Assembly: GCA_016719055.1 (NCBI GenBank) | Contig: JADKAW010000058.1 | Span: 51,413 to 115,412, forward strand | DNA length: 64,000 bases | Source: Candidatus Rhodoferax mariagerensis | Lineage (GTDB): Bacteria > Pseudomonadota > Gammaproteobacteria > Burkholderiales > Burkholderiaceae_C | Direction: 5' to 3' | Shown: piece by piece, positions 16,641 through 26,218 of the stretch | Position numbering within the stretch: the stretch's first letter is position 1 | How the letters are laid out: each line of letters begins with the position of its first letter | Program-made: the position numbers and the translations under genes | Notes under the pieces: model-generated | Database searches by the model: none | What the model saw: the letters and a program-made list of their open reading frames with translations, nothing else | Told to the model about the DNA's origin: nothing

Positions 16641-18054
16641 GTGATCACCATGGAACTATTAGGCAAAGTCAGGCGCATGAAAGTGCGCGACAAACTCTCA
16701 GAGCGAGCGATTGCAAAGTGCACCGGACTCTCGCGCAACACCGTTCACAAATGGCTTCAAACCCCAGAAGAAGTTCAAGCACCCAAGTACGTCCGGGCTA
16801 AGGGTTTCAACAAACTTGGTGACTTTACTGACGAACTGGAGCAATCCCCTCAAAGTCGACGCGCTGCGCCCCGAAAAGGACAGGCGCAGAGCACGCGCGC
16901 TGTTTGGGCAAATCAAGGCCAGTGGGTACGCAGGAGGCTACACCCGTGTCACCGACTACATCCGCGCCTGGCGGGCCAACGCTGGCAAAGACATCAAAGC
17001 CTTCGTGCCCTTGAAGTTTGAGCTGGGTGAGGCGTTCCAGTTTGACTGGAGCGAAGAAGGCATGGTGATCGGTGGCATCTATCACCGCATGCAAGTCTCC
17101 CACATGAAGCTGTGCGCCAGTCGCCTTCTGGCTGGTGGCCTACCCCAGCCAGGGCCATGAAATGCTGTTTGATGCCCATACGCGCTCCTTCTGTGCACTT
17201 GGCGGAGTTGCCCGGCGGGGTATCTACGACAACATGAAGACAGCGGTCGATAAAGTAAAGAAAGGCAAGGGTCGCACTGTCAATGCCCGCTTTGCCGTCA
17301 TGTGCGCGCACTACCTCTTCGATGCTGACTTCTGCAACGTTGCCAGCGGCTGGGAGAAAGGTGTCGTCGAGAAGAACGTGCAGGACAGTCGCAGGCGAAT
17401 TTGGATCGAAGCGCAGACCCGCAAATGGCACAGCTTTGAGGAACTCAACGCGTGGCTGGGCGAGCGCTGTCGCGCCCTGTGGGGCTGAGTGTACGTCACC
17501 CCGAATTCCAGCAATTCAGCGTTTTGGAAATGCTGGAGCAAGAACGCACCGAACTGATGCCCATGCCCACCGTGTTTGATGGTTACGTCGAGCGCTCAGC
17601 CAAAGGTATCAAGCACCTGCTTGGTGGCGGTGGCGCGCAACCGCTACTCGGTGCCGTGTGAGCTGGCCGGCCAGCGCGTGAGCACCCGGCTGTACCCCAG
17701 CCGGGTGGAAATTGCCACCGATGAGGGCATCGTTGCCAGCCACGCGCGACTGTCAGACCGAGGCCACATCTGCTACGACTGGCAGCACTACATTGCGCTG
17801 ATACAGCGCAAGCCCGGTGCCCTGCGCAACGGCGCTCCATTTGCCGACATGCCGGCGCCATTGCTACGTTTGCGCCAGGGCTGATGCGCCATGATGGTGG
17901 TGACAAAACCATGGCGCAGGTACTCAACTGTGTCTCCAGCCACGGCCTCGAAGCGGTGTTGGTGGCGGTGGAATTGGTCATTGAATCGGGGGCGCTCAGT
18001 ACCGAACACGTCCTCAACGTATTGGGCTCGCCTGAACGCCGCACCTGTGCCTGA
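16641..18054 (+). pseudogene. istA: IS21 transposase IstA (multiple frameshifts)
   Basis: Starts MITMELLGKVRRMKVRDKLS with an N-terminal HTH (ERAIAKCTGLSRNTVHKWL). After a frame change come ALFGQIKASGYAGGYTRVTD and FQFDWSEEGMVIGG (first catalytic Asp), then MLFDAHTRSFCALGGV, RGIYDNMKTAVDKV (second Asp) and EKGVVEKNVQDSRRRIW (Glu). Further pieces VLEMLEQERTELMPMPTVFD, RVSTRLYPSRVEIATDEG and HGLEAVLVAVELVIESGALS complete the C-terminus. At least five frame breaks are needed, so the gene is dead unless the sequence is wrong. Confidence 0.82.
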
Positions 18055-18178
18055 ATCGGTTCAAAGTAGCTTGCCCTGGGCGAACGCCAGTGGCCAATAC
18101 AGGGCGCTATGACAGCTTGCGTCACGGTAACACAGCTGATGTCAACCATGAAGCCGCCAGCCTGCTGGAGCTCAATCA

Positions 18179-19007
18179 TGCGTCGTGAGATCAGCACCGA
18201 ACTCAAGGAGCTGCGTCTGCACGGCATGGCGCAGGCGTGGGATGAATTGACAACCCACGAGGGCAAACCCAACGATGTGGGTATACAAACATCGCGCTGG
18301 TTGATCGAGCATTTGTTGCAAGCCGAACACGAGCAACGGGCGTTTGCCTCGGTGCGCCACCAGATGAAAGCGGCCAAGTTCCCGCTGCACCGTGACCTGG
18401 CAGGCTTTGACTTTGAGGGCACCAGGGTTGACAAGAAGTTGGTCAACCAACTCAGTACATTGGACTTCACTGACAGGGCACAAAACGTTGTTCTCACTGG
18501 TGGGCCAGGCACCGGTAAGACGCACCTGGCCACAGCCATTGGGGTAGCTGGCATTACTGCAAAAGGCAAGCGAGTGCGCTTTTATTCCACGGTCGATTTG
18601 GTCAATGAGTTGGAGAAGGAAAGCGCCAGGACAAGGCCGGGCGCATCGCGCTGGCACTGATGCGCATGGACTTGGTCATCCTCGATGAGCTGGGGTACTT
18701 GCCGTTCAGCCAAGCCGGTGGTGCCTTGTTGTTTCACCTGCTCTCCAAGCTGTACGAGCACACCAGCGTGGTGATCACTACCAATTTGAGCTTCTCGGAG
18801 TGGTCCAGCGTGTTCATTGATGCCAAGATGACCACGGCACTATTGGACCGGCTCACTCACCACCGCCACATCGTGGAGACGGGCAATGAGTCCTACCGGT
18901 TCAGGCACAGCACGATGGCCGCGAAGACGCGTATCAAGGCCAGGGAGAGCGAACGTAAGGGCAGTCAATCGGTGCCGCCAGCACAAGAGCCAGACGAATC
19001 GTTCTGA
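18179..19007 (+). pseudogene. istB: IS21 helper ATPase IstB (one frameshift)
   Basis: From MRREISTELKELRLHGMAQA the frame shows the IstB N-terminus, a Walker A site (LTGGPGTGKTHLATAIGV) and LVNELEKE. One base is wrong near 18630, after which the second frame supplies IALALMRMDLVILDELGYLP (Walker B) and SVVITTNLSFSEW to the C-terminus. IstB is the DnaA/AAA-like ATPase that selects the target and activates IstA. With one correction it is a normal 270-280 residue protein. Confidence 0.82.
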
Positions 19008-19217
19008 GGCAACGCGAGAAGGGGAAATCCGCTACGGGCTACGCCTTCGCTCCTTTCCCCTTTTGCGCCATAAATCAATTCAGAAAACCGAAGCCAAAGG
19101 GCAGCCACAACCAGCAATTCTGTACACTTATCCACAGTTGCCAATTCAAAATTCGGCAACACGCCCTGGCTCAATATTGAATCGGCAGGGTGGCTCAATA
19201 TTCAATCGGCGCTGACA

Positions 19218-19410
19218 CCCAGGACTGCAGCGCATCGCGCCCGGTGCGCCGCATCATTTCCATGACGCGCAATTCAGCAGCATCGGCCGTCTTGAGTTCG
19301 CCTGTCTCGTCTTCAATAGCCAATACCAAGGCTTCTATTCGACTGCGAAGATCAGGGTGTGCTCCCAATCTCCTCACCAGTTCCGCATCGCTCATCAATG
19401 GTTCGCTCAT
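19218..19410 (-). pseudogene. N-terminal remnant of an ISKra4-like transposase
   Basis: About 64 codons, MSEPLMSDAELVRRLGAHPD then RSRIEALVLAIEDETGELKT and MRRTGRDALQSWV, before the frame enters the IS21 end. The L-G-R-x-A-L-x-x-W pattern resembles the N-terminus of ISKra4-type transposases; the assignment is tentative. The rest of that element is missing. Confidence 0.45.
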
Positions 19411-19481
19411 GGGTAGGCTCCTTTGCTGGGTCTATCAGCCAAGAATAACTCCACATCAGTTTGAATCGCACCCCAGTTGCC

Positions 19482-20866
19482 CAATCCACCGAAGTTAAGG
19501 TAAAATATTCCTCGTAAGCTGTTGATTTAGTTGAATTTATTTTAAATTTCCCCAAAATATTGGAACTGAATATGTCAACAAAATATAGGGTTAACCCTTA
19601 GTTCTCTTTTCTCCAAACTCACCGATCGCATCAATTCGGCGGAATTTTTCGCCGATGCCCGCCACCCTGACTCCCCAATGCCTTCACGCGCACTGGCAAG
19701 TTGCCTTTGCCCAAGCTGATTGGCGCTTTGCTTTCCATGCGAGCGTCTTCACAGCAGGTCATGCTCGACTCCTTCTTTGGTAGCTTGTCTGTTGACGGCG
19801 ACTGGCAGCGTGGCATAACTGATCGTGGTTTTGCTCAAGCACGAGACAAGTTGTCCTGGACTTGTTTGGAGCACTTGAACACCTTTGTGGTCAAAACCGC
19901 CGACGCGTTGGGCTTGGTCCTCGTTGGCACGGTCTGCGTTTGGTGGCAGGCGATGCCTCGGTGCTGATGCCTGCGATTCGCCCTGTTTCACCACAAGGTT
20001 CCATGCCCAAGCGGATCAACGCTTGTTTGTCTTGTATCTGCCGGGCGCTGAATTGACGCTGCACGCCAGCGTGCATGGTGCCGATGGCGCTGAGCGGCAG
20101 ATGCTGTTTGAGTCGCTGTTGTGCCTGGGGCCTGATGATGTGTTGATCCTTGATCGGGGCTATCCGGCAGCTTGGCTGGTGGCGTATTTGACTGAGCACT
20201 ATATTCGGTTTTGCATGCGCTGCGAGAAGTCCAGTGGTGGTTGGGCAGAGGTACGCACCTTTGAGCGCAGCGATCAGGTGGATGCCACGGTCACGCTCAA
20301 TAAGCCCAACCAGTGGGACTGCGAAGATTATGGCTGTTCTGGTGCTGCACCGCGGGTCCGGCTGGTCAAGTGTGTGACGCCCAATGGGCTTGTGCGGGTG
20401 ATGGCGACCAATTTGCCAGACAGCCAAGTCCCGACAGCAGCTTTTGGTGAGCTTTACCATGAGCGCTGGCGTATTGAGGAGGCCTTTAAACGCCTCAAGC
20501 ATCGCTGCAAACTCGAGAGCGTCTCAGGGCTGACGCAGCATGCGCTGATGGTCGATGTGCACGCAAAGGTGTTGGCTGACAATTTGGCTTCTTTGGTGTG
20601 CATGGGCGCGTCAGCGGCAGCGGGTTTACAGGACAAGCAGCGTACATGTAACCGCGCCTACGCCGCACCATGTTTGCAGCGCCTGCTGCCGCGTATGGTG
20701 TTGGGGTTGGGCTGTCTGGTGACTCTTTGGGAAAGGCGTTTGAACTGTTGGGGGCAAACTCCCATAGACAACTGTCTGATCGCAAGCAGCCACGACCGAA
20801 AAATCATGTGAAACCTCATCCAAATCTGGCTTACAAGGGGTGACATGGCTTAACTTCGGTGGATTG
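19482..20866 (+). mobile_element. IS4-family insertion sequence, copy C
   Basis: 1385 bp with the CAATCCACCGAAGTTAAG inverted ends and a perfect 10-bp target duplication, CCCAGTTGCC, at 19472-19481 and 20867-20876. It is in the same orientation as tuf, whose start lies 281 bp downstream of the element. Confidence 0.93.
19572..20811 (+). pseudogene. IS4-family transposase of copy C (frame broken)
   Basis: The best preserved of the four copies: 19885-20811 gives one continuous frame with LDRGYPAAWLVAYL, the IS4 signature YHERWRIEEAFKRLKHR and the C-terminus SSHDRKIM. The N-terminal part is split: a TAG after nine codons (ACCCTTAG), then the frame from IGALLSMRASSQQV to VKTADALGLV, and a further shift near 19920 before the first catalytic Asp (GDASVL). 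A run of three T in GACTCTTTGGG replaces the four T of the B copies and garbles LVTLLGKAFELL. Corrected length is about 404 residues. Confidence 0.86.
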
Positions 20867-20876
20867 CCCAGTTGCC

Positions 20877-21147
20877 GCAAGGCAGAGACGCAATCAAAAA
20901 TCTGCTGATATACTCGTGGACTTGGTTTGACAGCCATTCAGTACGTCTAACAATGTGTCGAAAATGAGACACAAAAAGATTTGGCAGTACTTTTTTGTTT
21001 GCAAAAAATTAAGTCAATTAAATCAAAAGCTGATCTGGTGAACGCAGTTCCCGAATTAGCACCAGATTAACTGTTGCGTCAGTCAGGAATGTGCATGTTG
21101 ACGCTAATTGTTGTAGTTGCAGTCCTTTACTTTTCGGAGTTTGAAAA
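20877..21147 (+). promoter_or_regulatory. tuf upstream region
   Basis: 271 bp with no ORF and no tRNA gene. TTGACA at 20927-20932 is a good -35 hexamer, but the matching -10 (around TCTAAC/AACAAT at 20946-20954) is weak. CGGAG at 21136-21140 is the ribosome site of tuf. The IS4 copy C ends at 20866, so promoter elements further upstream would be cut off. Confidence 0.4.
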
Positions 21148-22339
<1,192 letters not shown>

Positions 22340-22345
22340 ATTTCT

Positions 22346-22421
22346 AGGGGTATAGCTCAATTGGCAGAGCGTCGGTCTCCAAAACCGAAGGTTGTAGGTT
22401 CGATTCCTACTGCCCCTGCCA
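22346..22421 (+). tRNA. tRNA-Trp (CCA)
   Basis: 76 nt including an encoded CCA. The acceptor arm AGGGGTA pairs with TGCCCCT, the anticodon CCA is centred in GGTCTCCAAAACC, and the T-arm loop is TTCGATT. It sits between tuf and secE and is probably processed from the tuf transcript. Confidence 0.97.
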
Positions 22422-22528
22422 ACTAAATTGGCAAAAAAGTGAAAAAAGCCCGCTATGAAAATAGCGGGCTTGTGCGTCTCAGGGTAACCAATTCAACTAT
22501 TAGTCAACTAGCGCAAGATCAATCCACA

Positions 22529-22912
22529 ATGGCCACAACACAAGTACAAACGGTAAATACCTCAGGAGACAAAGCTAAACTGGCCGCAGCAGCGGCCATC
22601 GTTATTGCTTCGTTGGTGGCATATTACGCATTGAGCAAGCAGGGGCCTCTGTTTCAATGGCTGGGCTTGCTGGCAGGTCTTGCGGCTGCCGTGCTTGTTT
22701 ATCTGATGTCTGAATCTGGCAAGGCCTTGGTGGCCTTTGGCCAAGAGGCGGTGCGCGAAGTCAAAAAGTGGTGTGGCCTGGCCCGCCGGGAAGCCATACA
22801 AATGACGGCTTACGTCTTCGGCTTTGTTTTGATCATGGCACTTTTCTTGTGGCTTACGGACAAGACACTTGAGTGGGTTTTTTATGACCTGATTCTGGGA
22901 TGGAAAAAATAA
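22529..22912 (+). CDS. secE: Preprotein translocase subunit SecE
   Basis: 127 residues from the ATG at 22529 (MATTQVQTVNTSGD); a longer frame from 22439 would start close to the tRNA and is unlikely. Two N-terminal membrane helices (AAAAAIVIASLVAYYAL and FQWLGLLAGLAAAVLVYLM) precede the conserved amphipathic segment (EAVREVKKWCGLARREAIQM) and the third helix (VFGFVLIMALFLWLTDKTLE), the three-helix form seen in many proteobacteria. SecE clamps SecY in the inner membrane. Its stop overlaps the nusG start (TAATG), as in most bacteria. Confidence 0.96.
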   Translation: MATTQVQTVNTSGDKAKLAAAAAIVIASLVAYYALSKQGPLFQWLGLLAGLAAAVLVYLMSESGKALVAFGQEAVREVKKWCGLARREAIQMTAYVFGFVLIMALFLWLTDKTLEWVFYDLILGWKK

Positions 22913-23520
22913 TGAATGATGCTGTTGAAGCCACCCCGCCGGTCACGCCCACTGCGGCCCAAACATTGGCGATGGCCCCTAGCAATCCGGACTTGCGCTG
23001 GTATGTTGTCCACGCTTATTCCGGAATGGAAAAGGCGGTAGAGCGCAACATCAATGAGCGTATCCTTCGCGCTGGAATGCAGTCCAAATTTGGCCGTATT
23101 CTGGTTCCGATGGAAGAAGTGGTTGAAATCAAAAACGGCCAGAAGAAAACAACTGAGCGCAAATTCTTTCCCGGCTATGTGATGGTTGAAATGGTCATGG
23201 ACGATGAAACTTGGCATCTGGTCAAGCACACCAACAAAGTGACTGGCTTCGTGGGCGGCGGCAAGACACGTCCGGCACCAATTTCTGAAGCTGAAGTCAT
23301 GAAGATTGTCAGCCAGATGCAGGAAGGAACAAACAAACCACGCCACAAAGTTGAGTTTGTTGTGGGCGAATTTGTGCGCGTCAAGGAAGGACCTTTTGCA
23401 GATTTCAACGGCTCTGTGGAAGAAGTTAATTACGACAAGAGCAAGGTTCGGGTCGCAGTCACAATTTTTGGTCGCTCAACACCTGTTGAACTTGAGTTTT
23501 CACAGGTGGAAAAAACCTGA
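22912..23520 (+). CDS. nusG: Transcription antitermination factor NusG
   Basis: 202 residues starting at the ATG that overlaps the secE stop. The NGN domain (LRWYVVHAYSGMEKAVERNI, FFPGYVMVEMVMDDETWHLV) is followed by a KOW domain (VGEFVRVKEGPFADFNGSVE). It binds RNA polymerase and couples it to Rho or the leading ribosome. A 12-bp earlier in-frame ATG (22900) is inside secE and less likely. The length is slightly above the usual 175-190 because of an Ala/Pro/Thr-rich N-terminal tail. Confidence 0.96.
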   Translation: MNDAVEATPPVTPTAAQTLAMAPSNPDLRWYVVHAYSGMEKAVERNINERILRAGMQSKFGRILVPMEEVVEIKNGQKKTTERKFFPGYVMVEMVMDDETWHLVKHTNKVTGFVGGGKTRPAPISEAEVMKIVSQMQEGTNKPRHKVEFVVGEFVRVKEGPFADFNGSVEEVNYDKSKVRVAVTIFGRSTPVELEFSQVEKT

Positions 23521-23642
23521 TTTTTCAATATGACCTGATGCTTTCCGACTCGGCATCAGTGTTAAATTCCTGAGTCGTTATTGACGGGGAGCCAGCGTTT
23601 GCCAGCCGCAGACAAAGGCGTTATTACCCGCTAGGAGTAACT

Positions 23643-24074
23643 ATGGCGAAAAAAATCGTCGGGTTTGTCAAGCTGCAAGTTCCTGCAGGTAAAGCCAACC
23701 CATCCCCCCCTATTGGCCCTGCTTTGGGTCAACGCGGCTTGAACATCATGGAGTTCTGCAAGGCGTTTAACGCGCAGACCCAAGGTATCGAGCCCGGCTT
23801 GCCACTGCCCGTGGTTATCACGGCCGTTGCCGACAAGAGCTTTACGTTCATCATTAAATCGCCGCCGTCTTCGATCCTGATCAAGAAAGCGGTCAAGATC
23901 GACAAGGGTTCAGTCAACGCGCTCAAGACCAAGGTCGGCAAGATCACGCGTGCTCAACTCGAAGAAATCGCCAAGACCAAGATGAAAGACCTTACTGCAG
24001 CCGACATGGATGCGGCGGTTCGCACAATTGCAGGCTCGGCGCGCTCAATGGGCGTGAATGTGGAGGGTGTGTAA
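23643..24074 (+). CDS. rplK: 50S ribosomal protein L11
   Basis: 143 residues, standard length. The N-terminal domain has KLQVPAGKANPSPPIGPALG, the thiostrepton-loop region, and the C-terminal rRNA-binding domain has TFIIKSPPSSILIKKA and the end TIAGSARSMGVNVEGV. It has a strong ribosome site (TAGGAG, 23632-23637). The 122 bp between nusG and this gene contain no other gene and presumably the promoter of the rplKAJL-rpoBC transcript. Confidence 0.97.
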   Translation: MAKKIVGFVKLQVPAGKANPSPPIGPALGQRGLNIMEFCKAFNAQTQGIEPGLPLPVVITAVADKSFTFIIKSPPSSILIKKAVKIDKGSVNALKTKVGKITRAQLEEIAKTKMKDLTAADMDAAVRTIAGSARSMGVNVEGV

Positions 24075-24770
24075 ATGTCCCGCTTGACTAAAAAACAAAA
24101 AGCTTTCCAAGGCAAGGTTGACAGCGCCAAGCTGTATGCCATCAGTGACGCATTGGGCTTGGTCAAAGAATGCGCTAACGCCAAGTTCGATGAGTCCATT
24201 GACGTGGCAGTGCAGCTCGGCATTGATGCCAAAAAATCTGACCAGGTCGTGCGAGGTGCGGTTGTGTTGCCCAACGGCACTGGCAAAACCAAACGCGTGG
24301 CGGTGTTTGCTCAAGGTTCCAAAGCTGAAGAAGCCAAGGCTGCCGGCGCAGACATCGTCGGTATGGATGATTTGGCTGCTATGGTCAAAGCGGGCAATAT
24401 GCCGTTTGACGTGGTGATTGCTGCGCCTGATGCTATGCGTGTTGTGGGTACCTTGGGTCAGATCCTCGGCCCACGTGGTTTGATGCCTAACCCCAAGGTT
24501 GGCACGGTGACACCTGACGTGGCGACTGCTGTTCGCAATGCCAAGGCTGGTCAAGTACAGTTCCGCGTTGACAAATCTGGTATTGTACATTCGACCATTG
24601 GCCGCCGCTCGTTTGACAACGACAAACTGCAAGGCAACTTGGCCGCTCTGGTGGACGCTTTGGCCAAGGCCAAGCCTGCTACCAGCAAGGGTTTGTATTT
24701 GCGCAAGGTTGCCGTGTCAAGCACCATGGGTGTAGGCGTTCGTGTCGATCTGCAAACGATTGCTGCCTAA
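24075..24770 (+). CDS. rplA: 50S ribosomal protein L1
   Basis: 231 residues, standard. The family signature IGRRSFDNDKLQGNLAALVD and the segment ILGPRGLMPNPKVGTVTPDV, typical of L1, are present. It starts directly after the L11 stop codon (TAA ATG), so the two are translationally coupled; in the family L1 also represses translation of the L11-L1 message by binding its leader. Confidence 0.97.
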   Translation: MSRLTKKQKAFQGKVDSAKLYAISDALGLVKECANAKFDESIDVAVQLGIDAKKSDQVVRGAVVLPNGTGKTKRVAVFAQGSKAEEAKAAGADIVGMDDLAAMVKAGNMPFDVVIAAPDAMRVVGTLGQILGPRGLMPNPKVGTVTPDVATAVRNAKAGQVQFRVDKSGIVHSTIGRRSFDNDKLQGNLAALVDALAKAKPATSKGLYLRKVAVSSTMGVGVRVDLQTIAA

Positions 24771-25026
24771 AGTGAGAAATCTGGCAGTCTGAAAAGACTG
24801 CCAGACGTGGTGGGCTGGTTGCTTCGCAAGGGCAACCGGGCCATCCAAGACCGTTGGTGTGTATGCCGTTTAACGGTGGAGGCACTTAATCATTACAGCC
24901 AACGCAGATGGCGTACCCGCTGCCCAAGAATTGAATAAGTTCCTGAACAGTTGGTCGCTGAAATGTAGCGTGTCCAGAGGCGGTGAACTGATAACCGCTC
25001 GAAGGCACATTTTGAAGGAGTAGACC
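24771..25026 (+). ncRNA. L10 ribosomal-protein leader region
   Basis: 256 bp without a gene between rplA and rplJ, the place of the L10 leader that binds L10-(L12)4 and controls rplJL. It opens with a perfect 11-bp stem closed by a GAAA loop (24780-24790 with 24795-24805). A ribosome site AAGGAG (25015-25020) precedes the TTG start. Assigned by position and structure. Confidence 0.7.
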
Positions 25027-25563
25027 TTGAGTTTAAATCGCAGTGAGAAAGAAGCGGTCATTAGTGATGTGACTGGCCTCGCCGCTACAGCTCAAACGCT
25101 CGTGATGGCGGAATACCGGGGTATCACGGTTGCCGACATGACCAAATTGCGCTCGTCCGCGCGCAGCAACGGTGTGAGTCTGAGTGTGTTGAAAAACACC
25201 TTGGCGCGCCGCGCTGTGGCTGGGAGTGGCTTTGCGGTGGTGTCAGACCTGATGACTGGACCGCTGATCTACGGCTTTTCTGAAGATGCAGTGGCCGCCG
25301 CGAAAGTGGTGGCTGACTTCGCAAAAACCAACGACAAGTTGGTGATTCGTGGTGGTGCATACGGTGGAAAAGCATTGGACATCAATGGCGTTAAAACACT
25401 GGCAAGCATTCCTACCAAGGAAGTGTTGCTTGCACAACTGTTGGGCTTGATGCAATCCCCGATCTCTCGCACAGCCCGCGTGCTGGCCGCGATTGCGGAG
25501 AAAAAAGGCGCAGGCACCGCAGAAGCAGCACCAGAAGCTCCGGCCGAAGCAGTTGCAGCGTGA
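25027..25563 (+). CDS. rplJ: 50S ribosomal protein L10
   Basis: 178 residues starting with TTG (MSLNRSEKEAVISDVTGLAA), chosen because the AAGGAG ribosome site is 6 bp upstream and no ATG is nearby; a TTG start is common for this gene in the group. The N-terminal rRNA-binding part (AEYRGITVADMTKLRSSARS, VLKNTLARRAV) and the C-terminal helix that carries L7/L12 dimers (SPISRTARVLAAIAEKK) are present, ending in an Ala/Glu/Pro-rich tail. The weak start codon fits the known feedback control. Confidence 0.96.
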   Translation: MSLNRSEKEAVISDVTGLAATAQTLVMAEYRGITVADMTKLRSSARSNGVSLSVLKNTLARRAVAGSGFAVVSDLMTGPLIYGFSEDAVAAAKVVADFAKTNDKLVIRGGAYGGKALDINGVKTLASIPTKEVLLAQLLGLMQSPISRTARVLAAIAEKKGAGTAEAAPEAPAEAVAA

Positions 25564-25603
25564 TCGCTTGCAGCAAATATGTTATCAATTTTAGGAAATC
25601 AAA

Positions 25604-25978
25604 ATGGCATTCGATAAAGACGCATTTTTGACCGCGCTGGACAGCATGACGGTCATGGAACTCAACGACCTGGTGAAAGCCATCGAAGAGAAATTTGGTG
25701 TGAGCGCTGCAGCCATGTCTGCACCTGCTGCTGGTGGTGGCGCGGCTGCTGCCGTGGTTGAAGAGAAGACTGAATTCAATGTGGTTCTGCTCGAAGCAGG
25801 CGCACAGAAGGTGTCAGTCATCAAGGCTGTTCGCGAAATCACCGGCTTGGGCCTCAAAGAAGCCAAGGACCTGGTCGACGGTGCACCTAAGAACGTCAAA
25901 GAAGCTGTGTCAAAGGCAGATGCTGATGCCGCTTTGAAGAAGCTGGTTGACGCAGGCGCCAAGGCAGAACTGAAGTAA
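25604..25978 (+). CDS. rplL: 50S ribosomal protein L7/L12
   Basis: 124 residues. N-terminal dimerisation domain (FLTALDSMTVMELNDLVKAI), an Ala/Gly-rich hinge (APAAGGGAAAAVVEEK) and the C-terminal factor-binding domain (EITGLGLKEAKDLVDGAPKN). It forms the ribosomal stalk with L10. The gene follows rplJ by 40 bp with its own ribosome site (AGGAAATC). Confidence 0.97.
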   Translation: MAFDKDAFLTALDSMTVMELNDLVKAIEEKFGVSAAAMSAPAAGGGAAAAVVEEKTEFNVVLLEAGAQKVSVIKAVREITGLGLKEAKDLVDGAPKNVKEAVSKADADAALKKLVDAGAKAELK

Positions 25979-25994
25979 TTTTATACTGAACCAG

Positions 25995-26023
25995 GGCTGG
26001 AGTGCTTTCAAAAGCCTCCAGCC
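25995..26023 (+). terminator. Hairpin between rplL and rpoB (attenuator-like)
   Basis: GGCTGGAG (25995-26002) pairs with CTCCAGCC (26016-26023), followed only by TTTGG, so it is a weak terminator. It matches the partial terminator/processing hairpin known in this intergenic region, which lowers rpoB relative to rplL. The remaining 195 bp up to rpoB hold no gene. Confidence 0.6.
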
Positions 26024-26218
26024 TTTGGTATTTCTGAAGAACATACTGAAAAGTTGTCTGCTGACTGCTTTTCAGTATCTTCTAACCCCGACAGCAGAAG
26101 ATGCCTTGGTTCGGGTCACGCGCAAGATGTGACCGTCCGCCATTGATTGGTAGCGGCCAATCGCCAAGAATTTAAGTCGTCCAGGACCCCTTTGGTTCCT
26201 CAGTTGCCCGGAGATTTC

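Larger units (their letters stand above)
16535..19217 (+). mobile_element. IS21-family insertion sequence (istA-istB)
   Basis: About 2.68 kb from TGTTGCCGCCGACCG to a right end whose complement starts TGTCAGCGCCGATTG. Each end has a second internal copy of the CCGAC/T-x5-TGAGCCA motif (left GCCGACCCAAAACTGAGCCA; right, on the complement, GCCGATTCAATATTGAGCCA), the multiple end repeats known for IS21. No matching target duplication is seen (TTGCAA left, CCCAGG right), so one flank was probably deleted or rearranged. Confidence 0.82.
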
